Origin: Actinostola sp. cb2023
Lineage: Eukaryota; Cnidaria; Anthozoa; Actiniaria; Actinostolidae
NCBI GenBank assembly: GCA_033675265.1
Contig: JAUJYZ010000504.1
Location: forward strand, 388,501-452,500
DNA length: 64,000 bases
Direction of reading: 5' to 3'
This document shows, one piece after another, positions 32,495-43,441 of the stretch; position 1 is the stretch's first letter, and every line of letters starts with the position of its first letter. The notes beneath the pieces are model-generated. The model had not been told where the DNA came from and ran no database searches. It worked only from the letters and a program-made list of their open reading frames with translations. The translations under genes and the position numbers were made by a program.

Positions 32495-33526
32495 TGATAT
32501 GTCCTCACTTGGATGGGATTTTTTTATGTCTCGAACAACGCTGTCGAGTTCGTTTGTCTCAATTTCCGAGTATTTCGGTTTTGGATCCTGGATTTGTTTC
32601 ATCCTGTTGTATAGTGTAGACCGTGATATTCCCAGTGATCTGGCTATTTCAGACTTTGAGAATCTCATTTTCTCCAGATTTGTTATCGTTTCGTTAGCAA
32701 CGGTCTTCCTCGGGCGGCCAGCTCCCTATCATGAAATATTACATTTGGTTTGTGATATTTGGCAAGAATATTAATTTGGAAACCAGTGCGGGAGTTCCTT
32801 TTTTCCTTCACCCCTAGCCTCCGTATTTATGTTAAACTGAACTGTCAACGCCAGATTTGACCTTATCGTTTTCAGCAACTATACTAAGCGAACAGGCTGT
32901 ATTATATTAAAATAACAACTGGTTTATTTGAGCCCTTTGCAGTTAAACTGAATTACAGGCTAATTAAAAATCAGTAAGCTCGATAAGTTACCGAGCTGAG
33001 CTGTCACAATTACCGTCATTCTTATCATTGTCGGTATTCAAATGCGCGCCAAATTGACAAAAAATGGCTGAAGACGTAGCGAAAGCCAAATGCTTGAAGC
33101 TAAATGATATTATAATTCGCCATGAATTACTCGCTAGATTCTTCAACAACTATATGAGCAAACATAACAGGCTTTAATCGAGAAGAAAGTACCAGTGTCA
33201 ACGCAGCGAATTGTTCTAATTATTCAAACACTATGAGGACTGTATTAAAAATCAGTAAGCTCAAATTTGGAAGAAAATATAACGTTATTTATTTATTTTC
33301 TTACCTGATTTCTTCCTCCAGATGGAGATGGAGATGAGGCGGTAGATGGCCCTGCCACTGCCGGATCTTGCTGGCCCGCGGCGGGTCGCGGTGCTTGGTC
33401 GTGAGGACTTAACCCGGCCGTCATATTTATGCCACTGGTCCCCGCTATAGCGGAGCTATTATTTAAACACTGCACAATGGTACGGCTCAAAGCCGAAGCC
33501 AAATCGCGTGCCATTTGTTCAGTCAT
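32495..33526 (-). pseudogene. AT-hook/HTH transposon gene, truncated
   Basis: Exon 1 (33526-33305) starts ATG and encodes 74 residues ending GGRNQ. Exon 2 (32725-32495) begins GAGRPRKTV, an AT-hook-like patch. It continues with SKSEIARSLGISRSTLYNRM, a Psq/resolvase-like helix-turn-helix, and then DSVVRDIKKSHPSED. GT-AG splice sites are in phase 0. In related proteins I recall, this region precedes an integrase-type catalytic core, but here the frame is cut at 32494 by the hairpin element and no continuation is seen beyond 29889. It probably belongs to the 7.4-kb TIR element. Confidence 0.6.
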
Positions 33527-33823
33527 GGTACGGTGTAACTACGAACTTACGAACAAGTCAGAATCATGCAGCTCACAGTGAATTTGAAACGGAAATCTGA
33601 GGAAAAAACACGTCATTCGAAACTCGCGCGTCAGGTAACTAATCAAGCCACCGTACCAATAGCATCGCTGGTTACAGAATTAGGCGTACACGTAATGGTT
33701 ATGTGTTTCTGTCGAGCTCACCCATTGGCTGATCAGGATATCCCGTGGCGAAGGTCACATCCACAGGAGACTTTCAAAAACGCGCGTCTTTGGTATGTCA
33801 CTTGACAAGTGTCTTGCTGTGTC

Positions 33824-33897
33824 TAGTCTCCCTCGCAGCCGTGCTGAGGGGAGAGAGCGTTGCGTGACGACACTTAGCACGGCTGCGAGAGGGAGAC
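33824..33897. mobile_element. 74-bp MITE with 9-bp TSD
   Basis: The ends TAGTCTCCCTCGCAGCC and GGCTGCGAGAGGGAGAC have short GTGCTGA/TTAGCAC arms. The element is flanked by a perfect 9-bp repeat TGCTGTGTC (33815-33823 and 33898-33906), which indicates a Mutator-like mechanism. Confidence 0.8.
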
Positions 33898-35273
33898 TGC
33901 TGTGTCATGCTTCGGTGGCGAAACAGAATTCCAAGGAGAGGACATGATCTCTCACATTAAATGAATCGGTAATTCAAGGGGGTTTGGCGAAAGTCAGATT
34001 CGTTTCGCAAGATGTCTCTCTGCGCACATAAGGACATTGTTATTTATCGCGAGAATGGTATAATTCATAATGGCCATAATTACTTTGTGTGGTCTAAGAT
34101 TACAAGATCACATCTAGGTCACCATATGATTGGATCGGTAATTCAAGGGGGTTTCTTCTCCAGCTTTCGGCGTGCAGTCGTGCCTTCGGCATTCGTTCGT
34201 TCGCGTATAGATGTCTCTCTGCGCACATAATCGCGCATACAATTGAAAACGTATTTACATTGATGACATAATTCATTATATGGAAAGAATGATTGCCTTA
34301 TATGATCGCATAATTCATTCGTGGTAGACCCACACTAATATATGTCGATAATTCGGATTATATCATTATATATAATTCAATATATATAGCAAATATATAA
34401 CGATTATATGATATACAAATGATATGATATAATTCATTATATGATATAATTCATTATATGATATAATTCATTATATGACATAATTCATTATATGATATAA
34501 TTCATTATATGATATAATTCATTATATATGACTGACTGATGTCAAGAAAACCAGCGACTTGATGAGCAGCACTTCGAAGACGAAGGTAAGATGTCCAAGC
34601 TTAACTCTTACGTTAAATATCCTGATTCTTTTGTTTGTTTTTAATGTGTTTAATGCTTGTAAAGTACGATTAGATATTGTGTATATAATGACTATTATTG
34701 TATCGTATGTACTGTGTATGGAAGATAGAAGATATAATTCATTATGTCCATTATTATATGATATAATGTCAATAAAAGTACCGTGATATCTATGGTTTCA
34801 TATAATGTACTCGTGTTGTAGGCAGGATTTACATGCTTACTGATCACGCAACGATGATAATGAAAGGACCGTGATATCCATAGGTTTGACATAATGTAGT
34901 AGGCAGGATTACATTATATGATGATATAATACATTATGTCCATTATATATATGATATATCATATAATGAAAGAACCGTGATATCTATGGTGATTTCATAT
35001 AATGTAGTAGGCAGGATTACATAATATATGATATAACGAAATGGACCGTGATATCCATGGTTTCATATAATGTAGTAGGCAGGTAGATTAGAAAGGACCG
35101 GCATGGTTTCATTATTAGTTAGAAGGACATAATGAAATTCAACCAGCACAATTGTTTAACATAAAGCAAATAGGATGACTTCAATTTATGTGACATAATA
35201 TCATTTATGTACATAATTTATATATAATTTTCATATAATTTTGACATATAATTATTGGACACTTGGCACCCTG

Positions 35274-36600
35274 GAACTCCTAGCCAAGCGCTTTCCACAG
35301 TCGACAATACCAGCTCAGAATGGGTATAAAACTTAAACAGCAAAAATACAATCGAAAATCATCCTTAGATTTTATGGAACTAATTCAGAAAATAGTGCAG
35401 AAAATAGTTAGAACGGAACTAAATATAGGCATTGCAGCGTGACTTTAACAAACGGTCACTCGTTAATTGCGTGACTGTACTCGCTGGAACATGCATGTGT
35501 AGTTAGCAGTATCATTAGTGGTAGATTTTCTCTTCTATTTTGACGATATTCGACCATGGAACTATTGTAAATATAGCCAAGAACTAAAGCTTAATAGTTG
35601 ATCTTTAATCTGAACTTCATTGAAGTTCAGTAACTGTAAAACTCTGTATTTTAATAACATCTCTTTACAGACTTCCAAATTCTTCAGACTATTGATAATT
35701 GTACTTGATTATACATCCACGCCATCTAGAAATCGCGTGTTTGCCAAGAAACACAAGGTGATTATAAACTTGGCTGCTGATGTCCCTACGCCTACAGATA
35801 TCAATTAAATACTGCTCTACAAGAGCAGAGAGAAATCATTGGAGGAATTTACGCTTCGTGTGGCGACTGTTGTTGTATTTTCTTGTCGTACACCCGCCCG
35901 TACATAACGAGTTGTTTTCTTCAGCTTTCTAAGTTCTTCAGATCAGTAGTCTGGTATTCATCAGCATCTGAGTAATACAAGAGTTTATAGTCTTGTCTTT
36001 AGTCATAGTTTCGTTATTTGTATCAGTGGTTTGATTATTTCTAGTTTGTTATATTTTGCTCATTTGAGCTCATACTCCTTTGAATTCTCTTCGAGTTCGC
36101 GGAACGGCCCGGTCCAAAATCGCTCACTGACATCTTTTAGAGTAGGCCGAACGTTTGTAAGCATAGTAAGCCTTTGGAGAAGAACTGAAGGTAATGAAGA
36201 ACTTCCGAACCAAATCTTTTCGATCCTCAAAGTCAAAGAGAACGATCGATCGAACCGAGCGAGGTCATTATGTGATAGTTGCCATGGTTTCAACTTTGGA
36301 CCAATCGAATGACGTGCTGCTCCTACGACCGGGATGGACTGGATCTTCTAACCCGAAAAAAGCCCATTTTAAGACTTGGCGTCTGCCACAGGCAGCCCGC
36401 CAAGTAATAAAAGCCTTTGGGGATGAAAACGAACAACTTTAATTAATAACTAAGTAATTCCCTATGAAAAAACTGAAATATAAACAATAATAGTTAAAAA
36501 ATGAAAATCCCCCCCAAAATTAATACGCATTTGCATACTTTGCGCATTAGACAAAAAAGTATTTCGTTTTGAGTTTGATTGTAAATCGTTTTTTTAAAAA
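35274..36600. other. Gene-free right arm of the composite element
   Basis: No supported gene. Short frames such as 36031-36312 lack motifs. Sequence resembling the internal part of the hairpin elements (TTTTAGAGT..GGCC, GAGTTCG) occurs at about 36090-36160. Confidence 0.35.
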
Positions 36601-36605
36601 CAATT

Positions 36606-36720
36606 TTCGTAGTTTGCTTCATTTAGGGGGTTCGTTGTTATCATTTAGGGGGTTCGTTGTTGTCATTTAGGGGGTTCGATCGCAGTTTAGGGGGTTCGGC
36701 CGAACCCCCCCTAGATCCGC
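36606..36720. repeat. TTTAGGGGGTTCG tandem repeat at element end
   Basis: Four direct copies of a CATTTAGGGGGTTCGTTGTT-like unit lie immediately inside the right end of the hAT-like composite element. Confidence 0.8.
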
Positions 36721-36811
36721 CACAGTATGGTAAAGGGTGGGTAAAAAAACAGACAACGAAAACATATGATAAAAGAAAGTTTAATGTACATAATGTGATT
36801 GCTGTAAATTT

Positions 36812-37003
36812 GTAATCAATAAAAGGCTTTAAAAGTTTTAACAAGTGTTCAAAACGTTTTCGACCATTGGGTCATCTTCACTGGGTCATCTTCACTGAAG
36901 ATGACCCAATGCAGTGAAGATGATCCAATGCAGTGAAGATGACCCAAATGTTCGAAAACGTTTTGAACACTTGTTAAAACATTTAAAGCCTTTTATTGAT
37001 TAC
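36812..37003. mobile_element. Palindromic MITE (AACAAGTGTTCAAAACG arms)
   Basis: The outer arms are GTAATCAATAAAAGGCTTTA, the inner arms AACAAGTGTTCAAAACGTTT. The centre has three CAGTGAAGATGACCCAATG units. It is located just downstream of the HJURP-like gene. Confidence 0.75.
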
Positions 37004-37241
37004 AGAAAGTTTAATGATTTCAAATAATGGTAACAACTACAATATAAATATGTAACAAAATTTGAAACTATATGTACAGTATTGAATAGCAACGTAGATA
37101 AAAATCGAATAAAATGGTATATACAAATTCATTCTATAAAATAGTTTATAAATATATACGATTTTAATAAGAAACAACTACAAAACCGTAAAATATACTG
37201 TTATACCTTGCAATCGAAAAAAAAATCTACATTTAGAATCA

Positions 37242-40200
37242 TTACACTGTTCTGGTGATGGCTGATATAGATAAATCTGCACGTTCCTCTAAACCAAAAT
37301 TTCCACATTCAATACATAACGTCTTCTTGCAATTACCAGGAGTACAGGGTGACGCAATCTCTGTCTTGCAGTGGCGCGCTTCATCCACTTTGTGATCCAC
37401 GTACCTCTTGTCTATCCTTCGCTCATACTTGCTTGGTTTGCAGCCTGGAGTAGTACACTTACTAGATTTCGTGACTCCACACTTGCCGCGTTGCGTGACT
37501 AAATAGTTGCTGGATTGCGTGACTAAATGGTTGCTGGATTGCGTGACTGATTCTGAAGTTTTCCTTGTTGATTCAAGAATCTCGTGTGGATTTTTGGAAC
37601 AAATTGTCATACAGTTATTACTGCTGCTTCTGTGGGCTTTCTCATTCCTGTCGTACTGAAAGTTGTGCTTTGGACAACATAAAGGTTCTCCTTTGAGTGG
37701 CTCTGACTTTCGTCGTCTCCCCGATGAAGTAGTCCCATCACGAGAAGAGCGTCCCGACACACGATTGTCCTCATGTCCACAGCCAGTTCTCCTTGTATCT
37801 CTCCCACAGTTCCTACAACCTTCTGTCGAAGATTTCCCACTTTGATCAGGTGAATTGAGAGGGTGTTGTCTTTGATTATCATCCCTCTCTTTTCTCATAG
37901 AATCTAATGGTGTTCTGAGCAGTTTCGTTGAACCCAACACCCTTAGTTTCGTTGAACCCAACACCCTTTCGAAAGTTTCCAACGATTTCCTTCCATGGGA
38001 TGTCTTCTTAGTTGAGAGTTTCAATGTTCTAGCATTGACACAATCTTCCATTATCATAATTGGATTATTACTGTCTCTATCCATTCCTCCCTTTCTACCA
38101 TTCGTTGAAGCCCGTTCTTCCATCCGATTTCTTGAAACAGAGTTTCTAGGATTCTCCATCTTGTCATCGTGAAATGATTCAACAAACTGTTTTGTTTTAT
38201 ATTCGCGAGAAAGTTTCTTCGAGGAGATAGGAGAGTTCTTCTTTCTCATTTCTTCGTCGCCATCATTAGTTTCATCGTCATCATAACCTTTCATGTTGGA
38301 ACAATTACACGTACAAGTTTTCCGCATACCTCGTTTTGCTTTTTCATTAATATTTATAGGCCTCGTTCGCTGGAAATCCTTCTGCGCAAAATCATCATTC
38401 GATCTTATCCTGTCACTTCTTCTATGCATTAGGTGGCTGATTTCCTCATCGTGAACAGGATCTTCTTCCTGGAATCTCTTGCGCGCAACATTATTCGTAC
38501 ATAACCTATCTTCCCCTCGATATTTCTGACACTGTCCAAAATGTTCTTCAGTAAATGGCCGGGGACATTTGGAGTCCAACGGAGAATGAACTTTTTCCAG
38601 TTGCATTCGTTTCTTATCCATGCACAACTTCTGACTGCTTCTTCTGGCTTGTGCTTTTGGCCCAAAAGTACTTTTAACATTGCTACAGTGGAATTCATCA
38701 CTCATGAAGCCCACTTTATGTCTTTTGTGTGGTAGACATTCTTGAGTTTCAGAACTTGAATTTCTTTTGAGACCAGGAGATGTTTTGGCAGGAATGCTAC
38801 TTTCTTTGAACTTACCACAGCCATTGGTGTCGGCCGAACTGTGCTTTTGCCAGTTATGGTCACGTGGACTATAACACGCCCTCTTTGGTGACGTCCCACT
38901 GCCCTTGAGAGCATGTTCAAAACTTCTCTTCCTGGACACTTTGGCAACACCATTACCAGGAAAATTATCTCTGTGTACATTTCCCTCCAGGTCTTTTCCA
39001 GGACATTTCTGATGGCTTTCTAGCAGATTCTGGAAGGTCTGCATATCTTTACGATGACGGCACTTTTCAGTTTCTGTGACAGGAAGACATTTCGTGGTCA
39101 GAGGAATTGAGCGCCAGCGGTTATTGGAAGGAGCAGTTTCTGGAAGCTTTAAAACCGGGCTTAGAAATGAGTGTTTGAGCAGGGGAAGTCGATTGTTATC
39201 AGAATGCTGGTATAACGTTGACTCCAAACTTTGCATTTGTACGTGTGAACCGTTTATCACGGAGAACTCCAGTTTGCCTTTTGGAAGGAACTGGTGAGAG
39301 CCTCAAGACAGCTTTGGTAAAGACGATTTGATTTGGTCTTCTAGAGTTTCTCAGATGGAGAGTTTCAGTAGCAGACAGAGGGCCAGCTTTGCGATGTTGG
39401 ACTATCTGTTGGCAGTTTGTTGATAACCCAGGAAGAACAATGCTCTTTCTATTTGATGGTGAACTCACAATATTGTTAGAATCACCGGTGGGAAGTCGCA
39501 GAGATGGATTCACTTTGATTGTCTTCCTACAAGCGATCAAGGACACGGTTCTCTTTTTGCCATTACCGGTTACACCTGGTCTGATTATTACTCGCGATGA
39601 CCTTCGCATGTACGAGTTACCAGCAGATTCTGGGTGCGACAAAGATGTCAAAACACGTTTAGTTTGCGCACATGAGGGCGTGGTTCCTTGAGCCATGATT
39701 TCAGCCGTCAATCGCGTATTAAACTCTCTGAGCAGTTTGTTAGGAAGAAACAGCGACTCTTTAGAGATGCTTTGAACAGTTGAAGACGTAGAATTAGAGT
39801 CTGAAGACAACGAGTCACAACCAAATGCCTCGCTGAAATCTCCTTTTTGGCAGTCGAGAACCGCTGCTAATAAAACACTAGCAATTCTGTTTCTTGTGTT
39901 CAGGACAGCTTTGGCGAGGCAAAATGGGTCCGAGGGAGACCTCTGGGTGGCAAAAGCATTGTCATTTGCTACGCAAAGTGGAAGTGGTGTTTTAGTAGAA
40001 TCTTGAAATTCCGGTGACTTGTTGGTGCTGTTATTCCCGTCTCTAACGTTCTCTCTACCTGCGAGAAGACCTTTGAAAGACATGACTTTCCAGGGCTCTA
40101 AACGCGTGCTCGTCAACACATTACAATCCTTGTCTGGTATAAAATTGTTGACAGCTGTGACATCATCAGAACATTTGGGTGTAATTCCTTGAGGGATATT

Positions 40201-42935
40201 CTGAGCTTGGTATCTGGAGACGTCAGCTGTGAGGTGTGCCACAGGGCTTAAGCTTGGGTCCATTTTTAAATCAGAAACGGCATCTAAATCACCCACAACT
40301 GTCGATGAAAGTGGGTACTCAGTATTCTTCACACTAGAGTTTTGTGATTTCAAACAAATTGCTTTATTCAGCTCTTCAGCATCATTCCAGTCATCTTGTG
40401 ATGAAGGGTCTTTACTGTATGTGTGGCCACTGGAGTCAGACTCCCAGCCATCATCTGATTCATCAATATCTGATTCATCATCATCATTTAAATAATCTGA
40501 AGTGAACAATATGAATACATGTAGCTATTGGTGAAGATCAATGAACTCTGTAACGAATAGCCTGTGTAGCAGCTCAAATGGGGTTCGGAAGGGTTCGGGC
40601 TACACAGGCTATGTAATGAAGAAAAATTCCCCTAAAAGAGTTGCAAGTCTACCCAATGAAAAAAAGTGTAATTTTAAAAAACCAGTAATTTTTCAGTGAT
40701 ATGCCATGACACTGTCCTTGTGGCCAGGATTGTCACTAGGATTTTGACTAGCACTGCATGTATGAAGTGGCAGGTTACAAGGCATGGGCTGGTTGTCATA
40801 ACAACCCTGTGTTGTGACCTCTCATTTTATAACACAGTTCAAAGAGCAAATATTAGTTAATTAATTTTATAGTTGTCAACTTAACTAATAATAATAATAA
40901 TAATATTATTAATAATAATAATCGTTTACATCTCCTCTACAGGGTGGCTCTTCTTGAGACATCACTCACTCTCTCCTTACTTCATTCTAATATTCTATAC
41001 ACCCAACACTCATTTCACTAGTTCGTTTTTACTGAGGGAAGAAAACCAGAGTACTTGGAGACCAACCCTCAAAGCAACTGGGAGAGAACAAACTAAGAAA
41101 CTCAACTCACGTGAGAGGTGAGTGCTCTCAACACTCGATTACCACAGGCAACCCAGCTCTTTCTTCTGAACTTATTGCTAAGAATGAAAAATATTATGTG
41201 CATGGGCTTCCTGTGGTAGAGTGCTTGGGATAATATATTGGGCTTCCTGTGGTAGAGTGCTTGGGATAATATATTGGGCTTCCTGTGGTAGAGTGCACAG
41301 GATATCATATTGGGCTTTCTGTGGTAGAGTGCTTGGGATAATATATTGGGCTTCCTGTGGTAGAGTGCTTGGGATAATATATTGGGCTTCCTGTGGTAGA
41401 GCACTTGGGATAATACATTGGAATCCCTGTGGATTGGCTATCCATGTTTTAACACAGGGACCCCAATATTATCCCATGCACTCTAACAAAGGAAACCCAT
41501 GAAATAGAATGTATGCATAATAGCCTTTGAAGAAATAGTCGTGCTGCTTGTGGAGGAGTGCTCAAAGTATTCACTGATGGGGAGTCAACTCTCTTATGGA
41601 TAATAAAAAGGGAATCAAATCATAATCACAACCTACCTTCATAACTCTCTAAATTGCTAAGGAGAATTTCATGTGTTTCTACAGTACCATCTTCAAATGT
41701 CCGATCATACTACAATAAGTACAACAGTCTTGTCAGTAATATTTGGCACAAAACTACATAAATAATTAACTATAAACATGTACGGCATAAGTATGTGGAA
41801 TCCTGTAATCATTTCACTCACTTCAACTTCATTGCCATTCTGATTGCAAACAGCATTTTCACCACTAACATATTTAATATAATCTGAGCCTGAATTTTGA
41901 AATTCAAGACTCCATGATACAGAGTATAAACAACATCTACAGCACCACCAGCAGCAGTGTTATCATCGTAATAATATTCAAGATAAACAAATTATCAATT
42001 CTGATTGGCTAAGAGCAGTGCAACTGAAAGGTAGAGCAGATTTCGTATGACTGTGAAAAACTTACGGCACAACGTCCGGCACGTCATCCATGCCCATGAT
42101 GATCTAGGATTTCAAATGAATCTGTGCCATGCGGTGGCTGTGCCATGTGCCGTGGTTTTCACAGTCATACATGTACGAAATCTGCTCTAATTTGCACTTG
42201 CACCACAGTACAAATTATATATTTTTCATGAATATTATTAATTGGTATTAATAATAATAATAATAATAATAATTTAATTCTTGAAAAAACGCATTACATA
42301 TAAATCTCAATGCTCTTTACAAGTGAGTAAGAAAATATAGAAAAAATAAAAATCATACGATTTGTCGTTCAACTTGGAATAATTTGCACTTGTGTGTTTG
42401 TCAAAGAGCTCAAATTGCAGATAGCCTGCATGGCGGCTCTCTCTTTTTTCCATCAACTTCCCCCCCCCTTCCCCTTCCCCTTCCCCTTCCCCTCCCTCCT
42501 TCCCCTCTCCCTTCCCCTCCCAAGGGCCGCTACGCAGGCTACCTCGTCAACGACACCATCTCATCATCTTTTTTTATCAACCAGTATCAAAACGTGTCAG
42601 TAAACACATTCAGTGATTCAGCATAACATCATTAATTCCCTGGCAATTATAGATTATAATAAAGCCAGTTGTAGTCATCCTTACAATGCGATTGTCAATC
42701 CACTAAAAAAGGCGGGAAGTTCGATCGATTTGTATAAAGTTGTTTTCATTTTGTAAGACATCTGTCTTGGACGATTTCTCCTCGAATTTGTAAGTAATTC
42801 AACTTCCACATACATTACTTTACAGCTTATTATCAATAAAACAACTATTACCTTTTGGTATATTAATTCTAAGTCAGCTTGATAACGATTTGCAAAGGAA
42901 TGATAACCAAAAGTTGGACCCTCGTCGTCCGCCAT
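37242..42935 (-). CDS. HJURP/Scm3-like candidate CENP-A chaperone
   Basis: Exon 1 is 42935-42852 (MADDEGPTFGYHSFANRY...), exon 2 is 41709-41637, and exon 3 starts at 40496, all with GT-AG sites and matching phase. The joined N terminus (residues 17-52) contains RYQADLELIYQK followed by YDRTFEDGTVETHEILLSN. In Scm3/HJURP proteins the CENP-A-binding helix and loop have the pattern RFQRRM..LIEKYNQPFED, or in fungi KYGRPFEDDDIVDL.TGEI. Exon 3 continues with an acidic block (DDDESDIDESDDGWESD), then a long Ser-rich region, then a basic tail with Cys pairs (TCTCNC, CRNCG, GCKPS, CTPGNCKKTLCIEC). Two exon-3 frames overlap at 39199-39260 in different phase. This is either a short unrecognised intron or a one-base error. 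The total would be near 1150 residues. Assignment rests on a motif of about 36 residues. Confidence 0.65.
40558..40611. mobile_element. 54-bp TAGCCTG-family MITE
   Basis: The ends TAGCCTGTGTAGC and GCTACACAGGCTA are flanked by 9-mers TGTAACGAA and TGTAATGAA (8 of 9 match). It lies in intron 2 of the HJURP-like gene, about 60 bp upstream of the exon 3 acceptor. Confidence 0.75.
41206..41425. repeat. 36-bp minisatellite in HJURP-like intron
   Basis: About six tandem copies of a 36-bp unit (GGGCTTCCTGTGGTAGAGTG plus CTTGGGATAATATATT). The unit length is divisible by three, so open frames on both strands are repeat artefacts. An inverted partial unit follows at about 41455-41490. Confidence 0.9.
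42034..42187. mobile_element. TA-flanked MITE (GAGCAGATTTCG family)
   Basis: The inverted ends are GAGCAGATTTCGTATGAC and complement. The inner arms have GTGAAAA and GGCAC-containing sequence. It is flanked by TA and lies in intron 1 of the HJURP-like gene. It shares its ends with 15757-15907. An isolated right end of the family lies at 52117-52135. Confidence 0.8.
42250..42330 (-). mobile_element. Possible retroposon tail
   Basis: On the minus strand the sequence runs through TTCAAGAATTAAATTATTATT into a (TTA)n tail. Only the tail is visible. Confidence 0.3.
42422..42541. mobile_element. TAGCCTGC-family MITE with pyrimidine core
   Basis: The ends TAGCCTGCATGGCGGC and GCCGCTACGCAGGCTA enclose a CCCCTTCC tract. 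No clear 9-bp duplication remains. It lies in intron 1 of the HJURP-like gene. Confidence 0.6.
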
Positions 42936-43007
42936 GACACTTTCACTAGTACCCAGACTACTCCAGTGGCTTCAACACAGGGAACCCAAGCATAGACCGT
43001 CTTCGAT

Positions 43008-43167
43008 TTACTCGGGCTTCCTATAAAATGCCCGAGAAAAAAACAATACAAAATCGCCAAGTTGATGAAAAATAAATGAATCACAGATGTTCCATCACGT
43101 ACATTTCACTGCAAGGTTTTTATTAATCTGTCAAAGTAGCCCGACTTAACGCTAATAGAGCGTCTTG
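43008..43167 (-). mobile_element. Short hairpin-ended element, copy 3
   Basis: On the minus strand it starts CAAGACGCTCTATTAGCGTT and ends CTCGGGCATTTTATAGGAAG-CCCGAG-TAA. These are the same ends as at 29889-30704 and 30705-32494, with only 160 bp between. It marks the family's minimal boundaries. Confidence 0.6.
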
Positions 43168-43234
43168 TTTTGAACTAGCCCGTGCCGTATACCCCGTATA
43201 CCGTGCCGTATACCGTGCCGTATACCGTGCCGTA

Positions 43235-43441
43235 GAGTCGTTTTCGTATGAGTGGGAAGTAGTTACGGTACGGTTCGTGCCGTGCAGTGACCGTATCGCG
43301 CCATCATCGTGCGGTATCCAAGCATTCTGATTGGTTGAGAAATGATTTCGCGAGCTCTGATTGGTTGAATGCAATGTGTTCGATTCCTTACCGTGACCGT
43401 AACTCCGTACCGTAGGTTTCCCACTCATACGAAAACGACTC
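43235..43441. mobile_element. TA-flanked MITE (GAGTCGT family)
   Basis: The ends GAGTCGTTTTCGTATGAGTG and complement are flanked by TA at 43233-43234 and 43442-43443. It is a sibling of 15050-15152. It lies a few bases outside the large element that starts at about 43447. Confidence 0.8.

Larger units (their letters stand above)
27893..35273. mobile_element. 7.4-kb TIR transposon
   Basis: The termini are GGGTGCCAAGTGTCCAATAA and its complement. The inverted arms are about 1 kb or more. Shared blocks include TAATTATATGTCAAAATTAT, CACAATTGTTTAACATAAAG, tandem TCATATAATGAATTAT units (28330-28660 versus 34270-34540), and a GC-richer block at 28680-28810 versus 34128-34260. The interior carries the split transposon gene at 32495-33526 and is itself interrupted by the hairpin elements at 29889-32494. 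The target duplication is not clear. Confidence 0.75.
27114..36724. mobile_element. 9.6-kb composite element with hAT-like ends
   Basis: The left end reads CAGGGGCGGATCCAGG (27114) and the right end CCTAGATCCGCCACAG (to 36724), imperfect inverted termini. Both are bordered by the 5-bp repeat TATGG (27109-27113 and 36725-36729). The same type of termini with a 5-bp duplication bounds 44469-45773. The outer parts (27114-27890 and 35274-36724) carry no recognised gene. The middle is the nested element at 27893-35273. I infer one original hAT-like insertion later enlarged by nesting. Confidence 0.65.

Noticed and set aside
41102..41502. Repeat protein frames on both strands
   Set aside because: They follow a 36-bp tandem repeat in an intron and have no independent support.
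41820..41895. Possible additional exon of the HJURP-like gene
   Set aside because: An open acidic stretch with splice-like ends exists, but its phase does not fit exon 1, and the direct exon 1-2 junction already gives the conserved motif.
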